NCBI GenBank assembly: GCA_946497905.1
Contig: CAMMMI010000039.1
Location: forward strand, 1 to 15,875
Origin: an uncultured Clostridium sp.
Lineage (GTDB): Bacteria; Bacillota; Clostridia; TANB77; CAG-508
DNA: 15,875 bases
Reading direction: 5' to 3'
Shown in pieces: positions 6,623 to 13,008 of the stretch. How positions within the stretch are numbered: position 1 is the stretch's first letter; each line of letters opens with the position of its first letter. The notes under the pieces are model-generated. The model searched no databases, was not told the DNA's origin, and saw nothing but the letters and a program-made list of their open reading frames with translations. The position numbers and the translations under genes are program-made.

Positions 6623-6805
6623 TTAAGATGCTCTTGATTTATCAGATTGATTTATATGTTTTTTAGCTTCATTGTAAGTATCTTTATACATCTCTTTTAC
6701 TTTATTTATTCTATATTCTATAGGAGCATATAAGAATATTTTTATTAAATTAGGATGGTCTTTTAATATGTAATCTGCACATCTACCTACAATCACACAA
6801 TTTGT
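6623..6805 (-). pseudogene. Remnant of a cytidylate-kinase-like gene
   Basis: A 60-codon frame reads TNCVIVGRCADYILKDHPNL, then IFLYAPIEYRINKVKEMY, and ends at TAA after SDKSRAS. This matches the central part of the cytidylate-kinase-like family (Cytidylate_kin2), whose members carry a CVIVGRCADYIL strand-helix unit and a DKxR lid segment. The P-loop N-terminus is missing: an in-frame TAA lies at 6808-6806. The C-terminal part that normally follows the DKSRAS segment is missing too, so the protein is non-functional. The first 23 bases overlap the MATE reading frame in another register, which marks a deletion or insertion junction. There is no start codon or Shine-Dalgarno. Family recognition is by eye from conserved wording. 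Confidence 0.7.
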
Positions 6806-8207
6806 TTATAACTGTTTTTGTATCATTTTCTTCTATTATTTCTATTTTTTCTTTATATGTCTTTTTTAATATAAATACAGATATAATACAAGTCAAGAAT
6901 TCAGCTATTGGGATAGTCCACCAGACTACATTGGTTACATTTCCAGACATTGAGAATAAATATGCAATTGGAAATACAAATACAACTAATCTTAATAAAG
7001 ATATTATCAATGGTCTTAAAGCATATCCAAGTGATTGCAATACGCCTTGCACAGCAACAGAAAATCCCATAAAAATATATCCAATACTTGCTATCCTTAA
7101 TGAAATAGTGCAAACTTCAATTATTTCTTTACTTGTACCTCCTGCTAATGCAAATAGACTTGATAATGGTTTTGCAAAAATTTCAAATACAATTGTTAAT
7201 ATAAATGTAACAATTACTGTATCAACAATTCCATATTTGATACACTCATTTATCCTTTCCTTATCTTTCATACCATAATTAAATGATAATATTGATATAA
7301 TTGTATTAGATAGTCCAAAAGCAGAAAATAGAGCAATTTGTTGAATTTTATAATAAATTCCAAATGAACCAACAAGTATTGTAGGATCTGCTTTTGCCAT
7401 TCCAAGTATAGCATTCATACCTGCCATCATAACAGAAAGTAATGCTTGCATAATTGTTGCAGAAATTCCTATTTTGTAGATTTCTTTAATTAGCTCAATT
7501 TTTGGTTTTATATATTTTATATTACCATTTATTTCTTTATTTTTAGTATAATGAAAAAACATTGCAACAAATAATGAAATAAATTGTCCTATAACTGTTG
7601 CCCAAGCTGCACCAACTACTCCCATTCCTAATGGAAATATAAATATATAGTCTAAAACAATATTTGCAATTGCACCTGATATTTGCGCAATAGTAGAAAG
7701 TATTGTTTTTCCAGTTGCTTGTAATAATCTTTCATAAACTGTATATCCAATTGAGCCTAATGATAAACAAGTACAAATTTTTAAATATGTAGTTCCCATA
7801 GATATTACTTCAACATTTCCTCCTGCAAACAATGAAATAAACCATTCAGAAGCAAAAATACCAAATAAAAAGAATACTATAAATATGCAGATACTTAAAA
7901 ATATTCCATTTCCTGCTACTTTATTCACTTTTTCTTGATTTTTTTCTCCTAAACTTTTGGATAATAAAGCATTTAATCCTATACCAGTTCCAACTCCTAT
8001 TGCTATAATTAAAATTTGGATAGGAAAAGCAATTGTTAGAGCTTGGTTTGCAATCGCTCCTTTTTCTCCCATATTTGCTACAAATACACTATCAACAACA
8101 TTATATAATGCTTGTAGCACCATAGAGATAATCATTGGCAATCCCATTTTTAATAATAATTTTTTCATTGGTATTTCTGCCATTTTGTTTTTTTGTGTTC
8201 CTTCCAT
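6783..8207 (-). CDS. MATE family multidrug exporter, MepA-like
   Basis: Sodium- or proton-driven drug/toxin exporter of the MATE family. The N-terminus has the family signature PMKKLLLKMGLPMIISMVLQ followed by ALYNVVDSVFVANMG, then twelve hydrophobic segments in two six-helix halves. The second half starts near EIYKIGISATIMQALLSVMM. Length (474 residues from this start) is normal, and the pattern resembles the MepA branch. The frame is open to a GTG at 8216, but the ATG at 8207 has better spacing to a weak GAAAG (8222-8218); neither has a strong Shine-Dalgarno. The last residues (about TVINKLCDCR) run into a kinase remnant read in another frame, so the native C-terminus was probably altered. 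Expression is probably controlled by the terminator hairpin in its leader. Confidence 0.92.
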   Translation of the reverse strand: MEGTQKNKMAEIPMKKLLLKMGLPMIISMVLQALYNVVDSVFVANMGEKGAIANQALTIAFPIQILIIAIGVGTGIGLNALLSKSLGEKNQEKVNKVAGNGIFLSICIFIVFFLFGIFASEWFISLFAGGNVEVISMGTTYLKICTCLSLGSIGYTVYERLLQATGKTILSTIAQISGAIANIVLDYIFIFPLGMGVVGAAWATVIGQFISLFVAMFFHYTKNKEINGNIKYIKPKIELIKEIYKIGISATIMQALLSVMMAGMNAILGMAKADPTILVGSFGIYYKIQQIALFSAFGLSNTIISILSFNYGMKDKERINECIKYGIVDTVIVTFILTIVFEIFAKPLSSLFALAGGTSKEIIEVCTISLRIASIGYIFMGFSVAVQGVLQSLGYALRPLIISLLRLVVFVFPIAYLFSMSGNVTNVVWWTIPIAEFLTCIISVFILKKTYKEKIEIIEENDTKTVINKLCDCR

Positions 8208-8281
8208 TTTACACACACTTTCTATATTTTAAGAACAAACCGTTTTTTATGGAATAGAAAAGAGTTACTTACTATTGTATA

Positions 8282-8331
8282 AAAAAATAACGTAAGTCCT
8301 TTTCTCTGGACTTACGCTTTCGCTACTCGAT
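8282..8331 (-). promoter_or_regulatory. Leader attenuator, possible guanidine-IV (mepA-type) riboswitch
   Basis: About 15 bases after the predicted transcription start, CGTAAGTCC (minus 8316-8308) pairs perfectly with GGACTTACG (8299-8291) over an AGAGAAAA loop, and TTATTTTTTT follows: a complete terminator inside the leader of the MATE gene. The segment before it, TCGAGTAGCGAAAGCG, can form a small GAAA-capped hairpin (UAGC-GAAA-GC-g-UA) that competes for the first bases of the terminator arm. Known biology: guanidine-IV riboswitches are very short, lie upstream of mepA-type MATE genes in Clostridia, and act through transcription termination. I infer this class from context and architecture, not from a verified consensus match. 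Otherwise it is an attenuator of unknown type or a roughly 50-nt small RNA. Confidence 0.45.
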
Positions 8332-8337
8332 TTTTAT

Positions 8338-8366
8338 ATTATACCATAAATTAAATTTTTTTGTAA
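8338..8366 (-). promoter_or_regulatory. Promoter of the MATE leader
   Basis: On the minus strand, TTACAA (8366-8361), a 17-base spacer, and TATAAT (8343-8338) preceded by TGG make an extended -10 promoter. The start of transcription would be near 8331, about 125 bases upstream of the MATE start codon and 15 bases before the leader terminator. Confidence 0.65.
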
Positions 8367-8445
8367 TACTTTTTTAAAAAAACTTTTTTATTATTTTGTA
8401 TAAAGTAATTTTTCTGCAATGGTTTTTTCTACATTTTTTAATATT

Positions 8446-8514
8446 TCACTTTAGCTTTTCTAATTTATAAAATTCTTTTAATGGAATATCATTTTCTTTT
8501 GCTAATTTCTTCAC
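8446..8514 (-). pseudogene. Short protein-like remnant, unknown family
   Basis: A 22-codon frame (KKLAKENDIPLKEFYKLEKLK after a GTG, then TGA) lies just downstream of the DUF362 gene. The composition looks like the C-terminal end of a real protein, but an in-frame TAA two codons before the GTG (across one AGT codon) and the lack of a Shine-Dalgarno argue that it is a leftover. I do not recognise the family. Confidence 0.25.
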
Positions 8515-8528
8515 ACTTTAAAATTAAT

Positions 8529-9419
8529 TTAATCTAAATTAATTAATTCATATTTTGTATTTCCTAATCCGATTTCTTCTGCATAGGGTAATATATGTCT
8601 ACCCATTTGTCTATCTATTCTTTCTTGCAATTTTTTTGCTCCTTCGTCTTTTGATGCCCATATCATATCAATAAATGCTTGGTCATTTGCAACTGGATCT
8701 AAAGAAGCTACTATTCCCAAATCCTCCATTACTGGATCTGTTTGATGTGCATCACAATCACAATCTACTGATAAGAAATTCATAACTGTTATATATAGAA
8801 TTTGTTTATTATTGTCTTTAAAATAATCTGCTACTGCTTTTGCTGATTCTGCCATTGATTCTATAAATGCTTCTTGGTTAGGTAATTTATCCCATAATTC
8901 ATTTGGATTTTCTGTTACACCTGCTGTATGAATATATGCTTTTCCATTTCGAGAAGCCACTCCTATTGATTGATTTTTTAAATTAGCTCCAAAACCTCCC
9001 ATTGCATGACCTTTTCCATGTGCTAAGTTAAGCATTGAATCATATCTATCTAAATGTGTTCCTACCAAATTATATTTTAAATGTTTTCCATTTTTTACTG
9101 GTATTCTTTTTTCTCCTTCTGCGTCCATAATGTCTACATCTGCATAAGAAGTAAAACCATGTTCCTTAGCTACTTTTATGTGAGCTTCTGCTGTATTTCT
9201 TTCACCATCATAAGCTGTGTTACATTCTATGATTGTTCCATTTATTTTTTGTACAAGTGGTCCTATTAAATCTGCTTTTAAATATCCCCTTGACCCTTTT
9301 TCTCCAGTTGAAACTTTTACTCCTATTTTTCCTTTTAGTTCTACTCCTAAGGCCTCATATATTTTAATTAAATTTTCTGGAGTAATTTCTTTACAAAAAT
9401 ATACCTTAGATTTTTCCAT
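8529..9419 (-). CDS. DUF362 family protein (predicted iron-sulfur-centre protein)
   Basis: Cytoplasmic protein of the DUF362 family (COG2768-like), which has been described as iron-sulfur-centre proteins; the reaction is unknown. Diagnostic segments are GHAMGGFGANLKNQSIGVAS (137-156, the family's glycine loop) and NFLSVDCDCDAHQTDPVMED (214-233) with the Cys-x-Cys pair 220/222, followed by LGIVASLDPVANDQAFID. Many relatives end in a 2x[4Fe-4S] ferredoxin domain; this 296-residue version has none, so the Cys pair is the main candidate metal site. The ATG at 9419 follows AAAGGAAG (9434-9427). It is probably transcribed from the MerR-type promoter at 9573-9605, leaving a leader of about 150 bases. 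Confidence 0.85.
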   Translation of the reverse strand: MEKSKVYFCKEITPENLIKIYEALGVELKGKIGVKVSTGEKGSRGYLKADLIGPLVQKINGTIIECNTAYDGERNTAEAHIKVAKEHGFTSYADVDIMDAEGEKRIPVKNGKHLKYNLVGTHLDRYDSMLNLAHGKGHAMGGFGANLKNQSIGVASRNGKAYIHTAGVTENPNELWDKLPNQEAFIESMAESAKAVADYFKDNNKQILYITVMNFLSVDCDCDAHQTDPVMEDLGIVASLDPVANDQAFIDMIWASKDEGAKKLQERIDRQMGRHILPYAEEIGLGNTKYELINLD

Positions 9420-9560
9420 TTTTAATCTTCCTTTCTTATCTTAAATTTTTTCTAAAAAATCTTTTCTTTTATTAGATTATATCTCAGCATATAATTTTAT
9501 TTTAAATTTTCACTAGCTCTTACAAGTTCTTTTCTTATTTCTATATTATGATATGTATTT

Positions 9561-9605
9561 TCCTCCTTATATATTATATATAATCTAGAGTTTACTCTAA
9601 GTCAA
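9561..9605 (-). promoter_or_regulatory. MerR-type promoter with 19-bp spacer and operator dyad
   Basis: On the minus strand, TTGACT (9605-9600) is followed by a 19-base spacer and TATATA (9580-9575). The spacer begins with the dyad TAGAGT-AA-ACTCTA (9599-9586), directly touching the -35 box. An over-long spacer filled by an inverted repeat of this AGAGTnnACTCT type is the hallmark of promoters activated by MerR-family regulators. An alternative -10, TATAAT (9578-9573), would give 21 bases. A Shine-Dalgarno AAGGAGGA (9568-9561) follows almost at the expected transcript start, yet no ATG comes after it. Instead a frame reading EENTYHNIEIRKELVRASEN ends at 9497, perhaps a remnant gene. No merR gene is in the window. 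Confidence 0.6.
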
Positions 9606-9656
9606 TACATTTTTAAAATTTTTTAATTTTAGTTTTTTTAGATTATTTGTTTATCC

Positions 9657-9959
9657 TTAAATTATAAATATATAAAGTCCATAACCTAATATATATGATA
9701 AAACATTAATAATTATATATACTATACTATTTATTTTTATTTTCTTCTTTATATAAATATTAAGTGGTATTACTAAAATTATAAATATTAGTATTATTGC
9801 AACTTCAATATATTTTTTATAATTTATCATTGAGAATGCTATTAATAAATAAAGCAAAAAACTGAAAAATCCTACTACAAAATTATATACTAGAGAAACA
9901 AGTAAAAATAATATTTTTTTCAATTTTTCATTGTTTTTATACATTATATCATCATTCAT
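9657..9959 (-). CDS. Small membrane protein of unknown function
   Basis: About 100 residues with three predicted membrane helices: LKKILFLLVSLVYNFVVGFF, then a second around YIEVAIILIFIILVIPLNIYI, and a third near the C-terminus, INVLSYILGYGLYIFII. The frame opens at GTG 9968, but that codon overlaps the Shine-Dalgarno AGGAGGTG; the ATG at 9959, eight bases after AGGAGG, is the real start. The N-terminus (MNDDIMYKNNEKLKK) is charged and probably cytoplasmic. I recognise no family. It lies 50 bases upstream of the MerR-type promoter and has no obvious terminator of its own. Very AT-rich hydrophobic frames can arise by chance, but the strong ribosome binding site supports a real gene. Confidence 0.65.
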   Translation of the reverse strand: MNDDIMYKNNEKLKKILFLLVSLVYNFVVGFFSFLLYLLIAFSMINYKKYIEVAIILIFIILVIPLNIYIKKKIKINSIVYIIINVLSYILGYGLYIFII

Positions 9960-10088
9960 TAATAACACCTCCTATCTCCATAAATGATATATTAGTTTGT
10001 CTCTAATTATTTTAATTATATCTGCAAGATTTATAAATTTTATTAATAAAAACCAAATTCAAATGCTTATATACCATTATAATATCAT

Positions 10089-10128
10089 AAAAATAAAAAT
10101 TACTCTATAATTTTTATAAAGTAATTTT
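10089..10128 (-). terminator. Strong terminator of the BclA-like gene
   Basis: AAAATTACT (minus 10128-10120) pairs with AGTAATTTT (10104-10096). Inside it a T-G pair and TATAA/TTATA extend the stem to about 15 pairs over an AAA loop. TATTTTTATG follows on the minus strand. It lies 15 bases after the stop codon. Confidence 0.75.
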
Positions 10129-10143
10129 AAATTGTAAGTTAAA

Positions 10144-10689
10144 CTATCCAATCTTTTCAATATCAATACGTGCATTTGGATATGTTACATTTTCAAATGA
10201 TAATGCACCAAGTTGTAATATATCTCCTGCATTTAATCTTAATATAACTGTACTTGTAAGTGTATAACGATTATTTACAATATCTTCGCTAAGAACTGCT
10301 CCTTCGTTTAAAGTATCTGTTAAAGGAACATTATTGACCAAAAGTATAGCATTAAAATTAAATCTCGTTGAAGTTCCTTGGTCAATTCCTTCTAATTGAT
10401 AAGATATCTGGTAAATTCCGTTTTCATTTATATTAATTTGGCTAGTTCCAGCTTCATGGCTTAATGCTGTTCCTTCTACTATTTGGTTTATTCCAAAATT
10501 AATAATTGCATCTCCTACCTGTGTATTATCTCCTGATCTTGCCACTGTTACTAAAATATCTTTATTGTTAAGTATGTTGCTATTATCAATTAAAATAACA
10601 ATTAATAATATAATAGTGCTAATAAAAATCAAAAAATTAATAATAGATAGTTTTTTTATCGTCTTACAAACTTTATGACAACAACACAT
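10144..10689 (-). CDS. Membrane-anchored BclA C-terminal-domain (C1q/TNF-like) protein
   Basis: Residues 48-181 match the C-terminal domain of exosporium glycoprotein BclA, a C1q/TNF-like jelly roll that forms trimers on the spore surface: EGTALSHEAGTSQININENG (72-91), IYQISYQLEG (92-101), AILLVNNVPL (114-123), STVILRLNAGDILQLGAL (146-163). Typical relatives carry a Gly-x-y collagen stretch before this domain; here there is none. Instead a Cys-rich N-terminus (MCCCHKVC) precedes one membrane helix (15-34), so the domain would be displayed from a membrane, possibly the outer forespore membrane or the cell surface. The Cys cluster could be lipidated or disulfide-linked. The ATG at 10689 follows AGGAGGA (10703-10697). 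A possible sigma-K promoter lies upstream; a strong terminator follows. Monocistronic. Confidence 0.75.
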   Translation of the reverse strand: MCCCHKVCKTIKKLSIINFLIFISTIILLIVILIDNSNILNNKDILVTVARSGDNTQVGDAIINFGINQIVEGTALSHEAGTSQININENGIYQISYQLEGIDQGTSTRFNFNAILLVNNVPLTDTLNEGAVLSEDIVNNRYTLTSTVILRLNAGDILQLGALSFENVTYPNARIDIEKIG

Positions 10690-10709
10690 TTTACATTCCT
10701 CCTATATTA

Positions 10710-10736
10710 TATAATATGAAAAATGTAGATATGTGT
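10710..10736 (-). promoter_or_regulatory. Possible sigma-K (late mother-cell) promoter
   Basis: On the minus strand, AC (10736-10735), 16 bases, then CATATTATA (10718-10710) fit the AC-N16-CATAnnnTA pattern of sigma-K promoters, which control bclA genes in known spore formers. The predicted transcript start would fall very near the Shine-Dalgarno, and such motifs are frequent by chance in AT-rich DNA, so this is tentative. Confidence 0.3.
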
Positions 10737-10763
10737 TGAATTGTTATATATAATATCATATTT

Positions 10764-11498
10764 TTATAATTTATAATATTCTTCATCACTTACTGGCTCA
10801 CACCATTCATTTGAAGTATTTTCTCCGGGTACTTCTATAGCTAAATGACTAAACCAACCATCCTTTTTAGCACCATGCCAATGTTTTACATTTGCAGGTA
10901 TTGTAACTATATCACCTGGCTTTAAGCTTTGAGCTTTTTTTCCTTCTTCTTGATACCAGCCTTCTCCTTCAACACATATTAAAATTTGACCTCCTCCTTC
11001 TGTTGCATGATGTATATGCCAGTTATTTCTGCACTTAGGTTCAAATGTAACATTTGCAATAAATATCTTATCCATTTTAGCTAATGGTTTTAAATAAGAA
11101 TTGCCAACAAAATATTGTGCAAAATTCACATTTGGTTCTCCCATTCCAAAAAATCCACCATGTTCTTCTTTTTCTTCGTCTCCTTCATATACTTCTTTAG
11201 CCATTCTAAATGCTGCCCAAGCATTTGGCCATCCTGCATAAAATGCTATATGTGTTAAAATTTCAACCATTTCTGTCTTTGTTATACCATTATTTTTGGC
11301 TGTTTGTAAATGATATTTTAATGAGCTATCTATTATTCCTTTACTAATTAATGCTGTTATTGTAACTATTGACCTATTTTTTAAAGATAATTTATCTTCT
11401 CTTGACCACACCTCTCCAAATAATACATCATCATTTAATTCTGCAAATTTAGGCGCAAAATCTCCTAAATCTCTTCTTCCTGCTGTTTGTTTTACCAT
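10764..11498 (-). CDS. Carboxymuconolactone decarboxylase-cupin fusion protein
   Basis: Two-domain cytoplasmic protein. Residues about 20-105 form a CMD/AhpD-like helical domain (RSIVTITALISKGIIDSSLK, then EMVEILTHIAFYAGWPNAWA). It lacks the CxxC pair of AhpD peroxidase-type members, so redox catalysis by cysteines is unlikely. Residues 140-225 form a cupin with metal-site motif 1 WHIHHATEGGG (H161, H163, E167) and motif 2 PGDIVTIPANVKHWHG (H208). This fusion is common in Clostridia, next to flavodoxins; its substrate is unknown. The ATG at 11498 follows AAGGGAGAG. It is the last gene of the tetR operon, 22 bases after the flavodoxin stop. Confidence 0.88.
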   Translation of the reverse strand: MVKQTAGRRDLGDFAPKFAELNDDVLFGEVWSREDKLSLKNRSIVTITALISKGIIDSSLKYHLQTAKNNGITKTEMVEILTHIAFYAGWPNAWAAFRMAKEVYEGDEEKEEHGGFFGMGEPNVNFAQYFVGNSYLKPLAKMDKIFIANVTFEPKCRNNWHIHHATEGGGQILICVEGEGWYQEEGKKAQSLKPGDIVTIPANVKHWHGAKKDGWFSHLAIEVPGENTSNEWCEPVSDEEYYKL

Positions 11499-11520
11499 AT
11501 AAAATCTCTCCCTTCTTAAA

Positions 11521-12003
11521 TTATATATTTAATCCATTAACCCAATCTTCAAGTTCGTTTTCTGATACAGAACTTGAAAATCTCTTTCCTTCACACCATT
11601 TTGTATTGCTTGAACAAGATGGTTTTAATTCATTAAGTGTATTTCCCATTCCACTTCCTCCAGATGTTGCAAATGGTATTACAGTTTTTCCTGAAAAATC
11701 ATAACTTTCTAAAAATGTATTTATAATAGTTGGTGCTACATACCACCAAATTGGAAATCCAACATAAACAACATTATATTCCTCCATATTTTTCACTGTT
11801 CCAGCTATTTCAGGTCTTGAAGAATGATCTTTCATTTCTATAGAACTTCTACTGTTTTTGTCCATCCAATTTAAATCTGCACTAGTATATGGGCTTTCTG
11901 GAGTTATTTCGTATATATCTCCTTTTACTACTGTCGCTAGTTTCTCTGCGACTCTCTTTGTTACCCCACTTGCTGAAAAATAAGCTACTAAACTTTTACT
12001 CAT
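11521..12003 (-). CDS. Flavodoxin (FMN electron carrier)
   Basis: Flavodoxin-like protein of 160 residues. The FMN phosphate loop is SASGVTKRVAEKLA (10-23), the isoalloxazine-side loop GFPIWWYVAP lies near 82-91, and PFATSGGSGMGNT near 110-122 is typical of the Flavodoxin_4 group, often paired with oxidoreductases and cupin/CMD proteins. Likely role: electron transfer or quinone reduction inside the operon's detoxification or stress response (inference). The ATG at 12003 follows AAAGGAGGA. It lies between tetR (58 bases upstream) and the CMD-cupin gene (22 bases downstream), all on the minus strand. Confidence 0.88.
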   Translation of the reverse strand: MSKSLVAYFSASGVTKRVAEKLATVVKGDIYEITPESPYTSADLNWMDKNSRSSIEMKDHSSRPEIAGTVKNMEEYNVVYVGFPIWWYVAPTIINTFLESYDFSGKTVIPFATSGGSGMGNTLNELKPSCSSNTKWCEGKRFSSSVSENELEDWVNGLNI

Positions 12004-12047
12004 AAAAAATTCCTCCTTTTATACTAAAAAATAATTATATATTAAAT

Positions 12048-12075
12048 AATTACTTTAATAATTACTTTAATAATT
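12048..12075. repeat. 12-bp tandem duplication at the tetR stop codon
   Basis: AATTACTTTAAT occurs at 12048-12059 and again at 12060-12071, followed by a partial third copy AATT. On the minus strand this repeats the last codons as TTA TTA AAG TAA, giving two consecutive in-frame LLK-stop endings. It is a recent slippage duplication without effect on the protein. Confidence 0.75.
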
Positions 12076-12673
12076 GATTTAATGCTTTGTAGGTTATTTC
12101 ATAAATTGACATATATTTATAATTAAAACCTATAATTTTTACTGCTTCTCTTTGCTTTTTTGTTGCCATTGTATATGGATATATGCCATACATAAATGGA
12201 AAAAATGAATAGAGAAAATCTGTTTTTTCTTCTTCTGTCATTTGAGTAAAAAATTTGTCAAGGCATTCTCGAACTGTTTCCATAGATTTTGCAAATATTT
12301 TTTTAAATTCAACTAATTTTTCAAGTCTGCTATTTTCTTCTATATCATACAGATTCATAGATAATAATTTTAACATTTTTGGTCTATTTGCAATAGACTG
12401 TGCCATTTTTCTTGAAAACTCTTCTTTTGTTATATTATCATTTTTTTGTATCATATCTTGCAATTCTTCTATCCATAAATTATATTCTCTTCCCAATAAC
12501 TCTAAAAATATTTCTTCTTTTGTTTGATAATAATTATAGATACTTGGTCTTGAAACAGAAATAAGCTCACTTATATCTTTTATTGTTATATTTTTAAAAT
12601 TTCTAGTTTCATAAAGTTTTACACAAGCATCTATTATTTCTTCTTTTCTTTTATCTTTTAATTCATTTGACAT
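12062..12673 (-). CDS. TetR/AcrR family transcriptional regulator
   Basis: Dimeric repressor of 203 residues. The TetR-type helix-turn-helix is in residues 8-55: EEIIDACVKLYETRNFKNIT, IKDISELISVSRPSIYNYYQ, TKEEIFLELL. The all-helical C-terminal domain (about 60-200) would bind an unknown ligand. Only the N-terminus is conserved in this family, so the ligand cannot be inferred. The ATG at 12673 follows AAAGGATAGG at modest spacing. Its own promoter carries two near-identical palindromic operators, so it almost certainly represses itself and the downstream flavodoxin and CMD-cupin genes. Confidence 0.9.
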   Translation of the reverse strand: MSNELKDKRKEEIIDACVKLYETRNFKNITIKDISELISVSRPSIYNYYQTKEEIFLELLGREYNLWIEELQDMIQKNDNITKEEFSRKMAQSIANRPKMLKLLSMNLYDIEENSRLEKLVEFKKIFAKSMETVRECLDKFFTQMTEEEKTDFLYSFFPFMYGIYPYTMATKKQREAVKIIGFNYKYMSIYEITYKALNQLLK

Positions 12674-12714
12674 ATAAACCTATCCTTTTTATAAAAATTT
12701 TTCTAAAACATAAA

Positions 12715-12765
12715 TTGACACTATGTCAGTATAATTAGTATATAACTTTCCTGACACAGTGTCAA
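12715..12765 (-). promoter_or_regulatory. tetR operon promoter with two palindromic operators
   Basis: On the minus strand, TTGACA (12765-12760), 17 bases, TATACT (12742-12737) form a near-consensus promoter. Two operators flank it: O2 contains TGACAC-A-GTGTCA (12752-12764), a perfect 13-bp palindrome covering the -35 box, and O1 contains TGACACTATGTCA (12716-12728), just past the transcript start. The two 15-base sites match at 14 positions when one is inverted; their centres are 36 bp apart. On the plus strand TTGACA (12715-12720) with TATATA 18 bases later could form a divergent promoter, though no gene lies that way. Binding by the adjacent TetR protein is inference. Confidence 0.8.
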
Positions 12766-12814
12766 TAGTTTTTTATGAATTTTTAAAATGTAATTTGATT
12801 AACAACTATATTAG

Positions 12815-13006
12815 GTCATAGTAAAGCAATAAATATAGTATTTTTCGGTTCAATACATAATTCAAGAAATTCTAAATTAATTTTTTGATCCCCTTTCACT
12901 TAGTCCTCGCTTTGCTCGACGTGAACATTACCCAAAAAATTAATAAAGAATTTCTAAAATTACTCCAATCGCATTCAAAATACTATATTTATTGCTTTAC
13001 TATGAC
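12815..13006. mobile_element. MITE-like element, 192 bp, 30-bp perfect terminal inverted repeats
   Basis: The ends, GTCATAGTAAAG... at 12815-12844 and its exact complement at 12977-13006, match over 30 of 30 bases. An inner pair (12865-12887 and 12933-12955) matches at 21 of 23, and short TTCAC/GTGAA and GTC/GAC arms lie near the centre. The whole element can therefore fold as one long hairpin around a GC-richer core (CTCGCTTTGCTCGAC). It has no coding frame. It ends two bases before the pepF stop codon and so also forms the 3' end of that transcript. I see no clear target-site duplication, and the transposase family is unknown. A giant bidirectional terminator is the alternative reading. Confidence 0.75.
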
Positions 13007-13008
13007 TG

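Noticed and set aside
6802..7278. 158-codon plus-strand frame opposite the MATE gene
   Set aside because: It is the antisense of membrane-helix codons, which often stay open in AT-rich genomes; there is no Shine-Dalgarno and no domain.
12048..12075. Short tandem repeat considered as a CRISPR or regulatory iteron array
   Set aside because: Only 2.3 direct copies of 12 bp without spacers, and they duplicate the last codons of tetR; slippage explains it.
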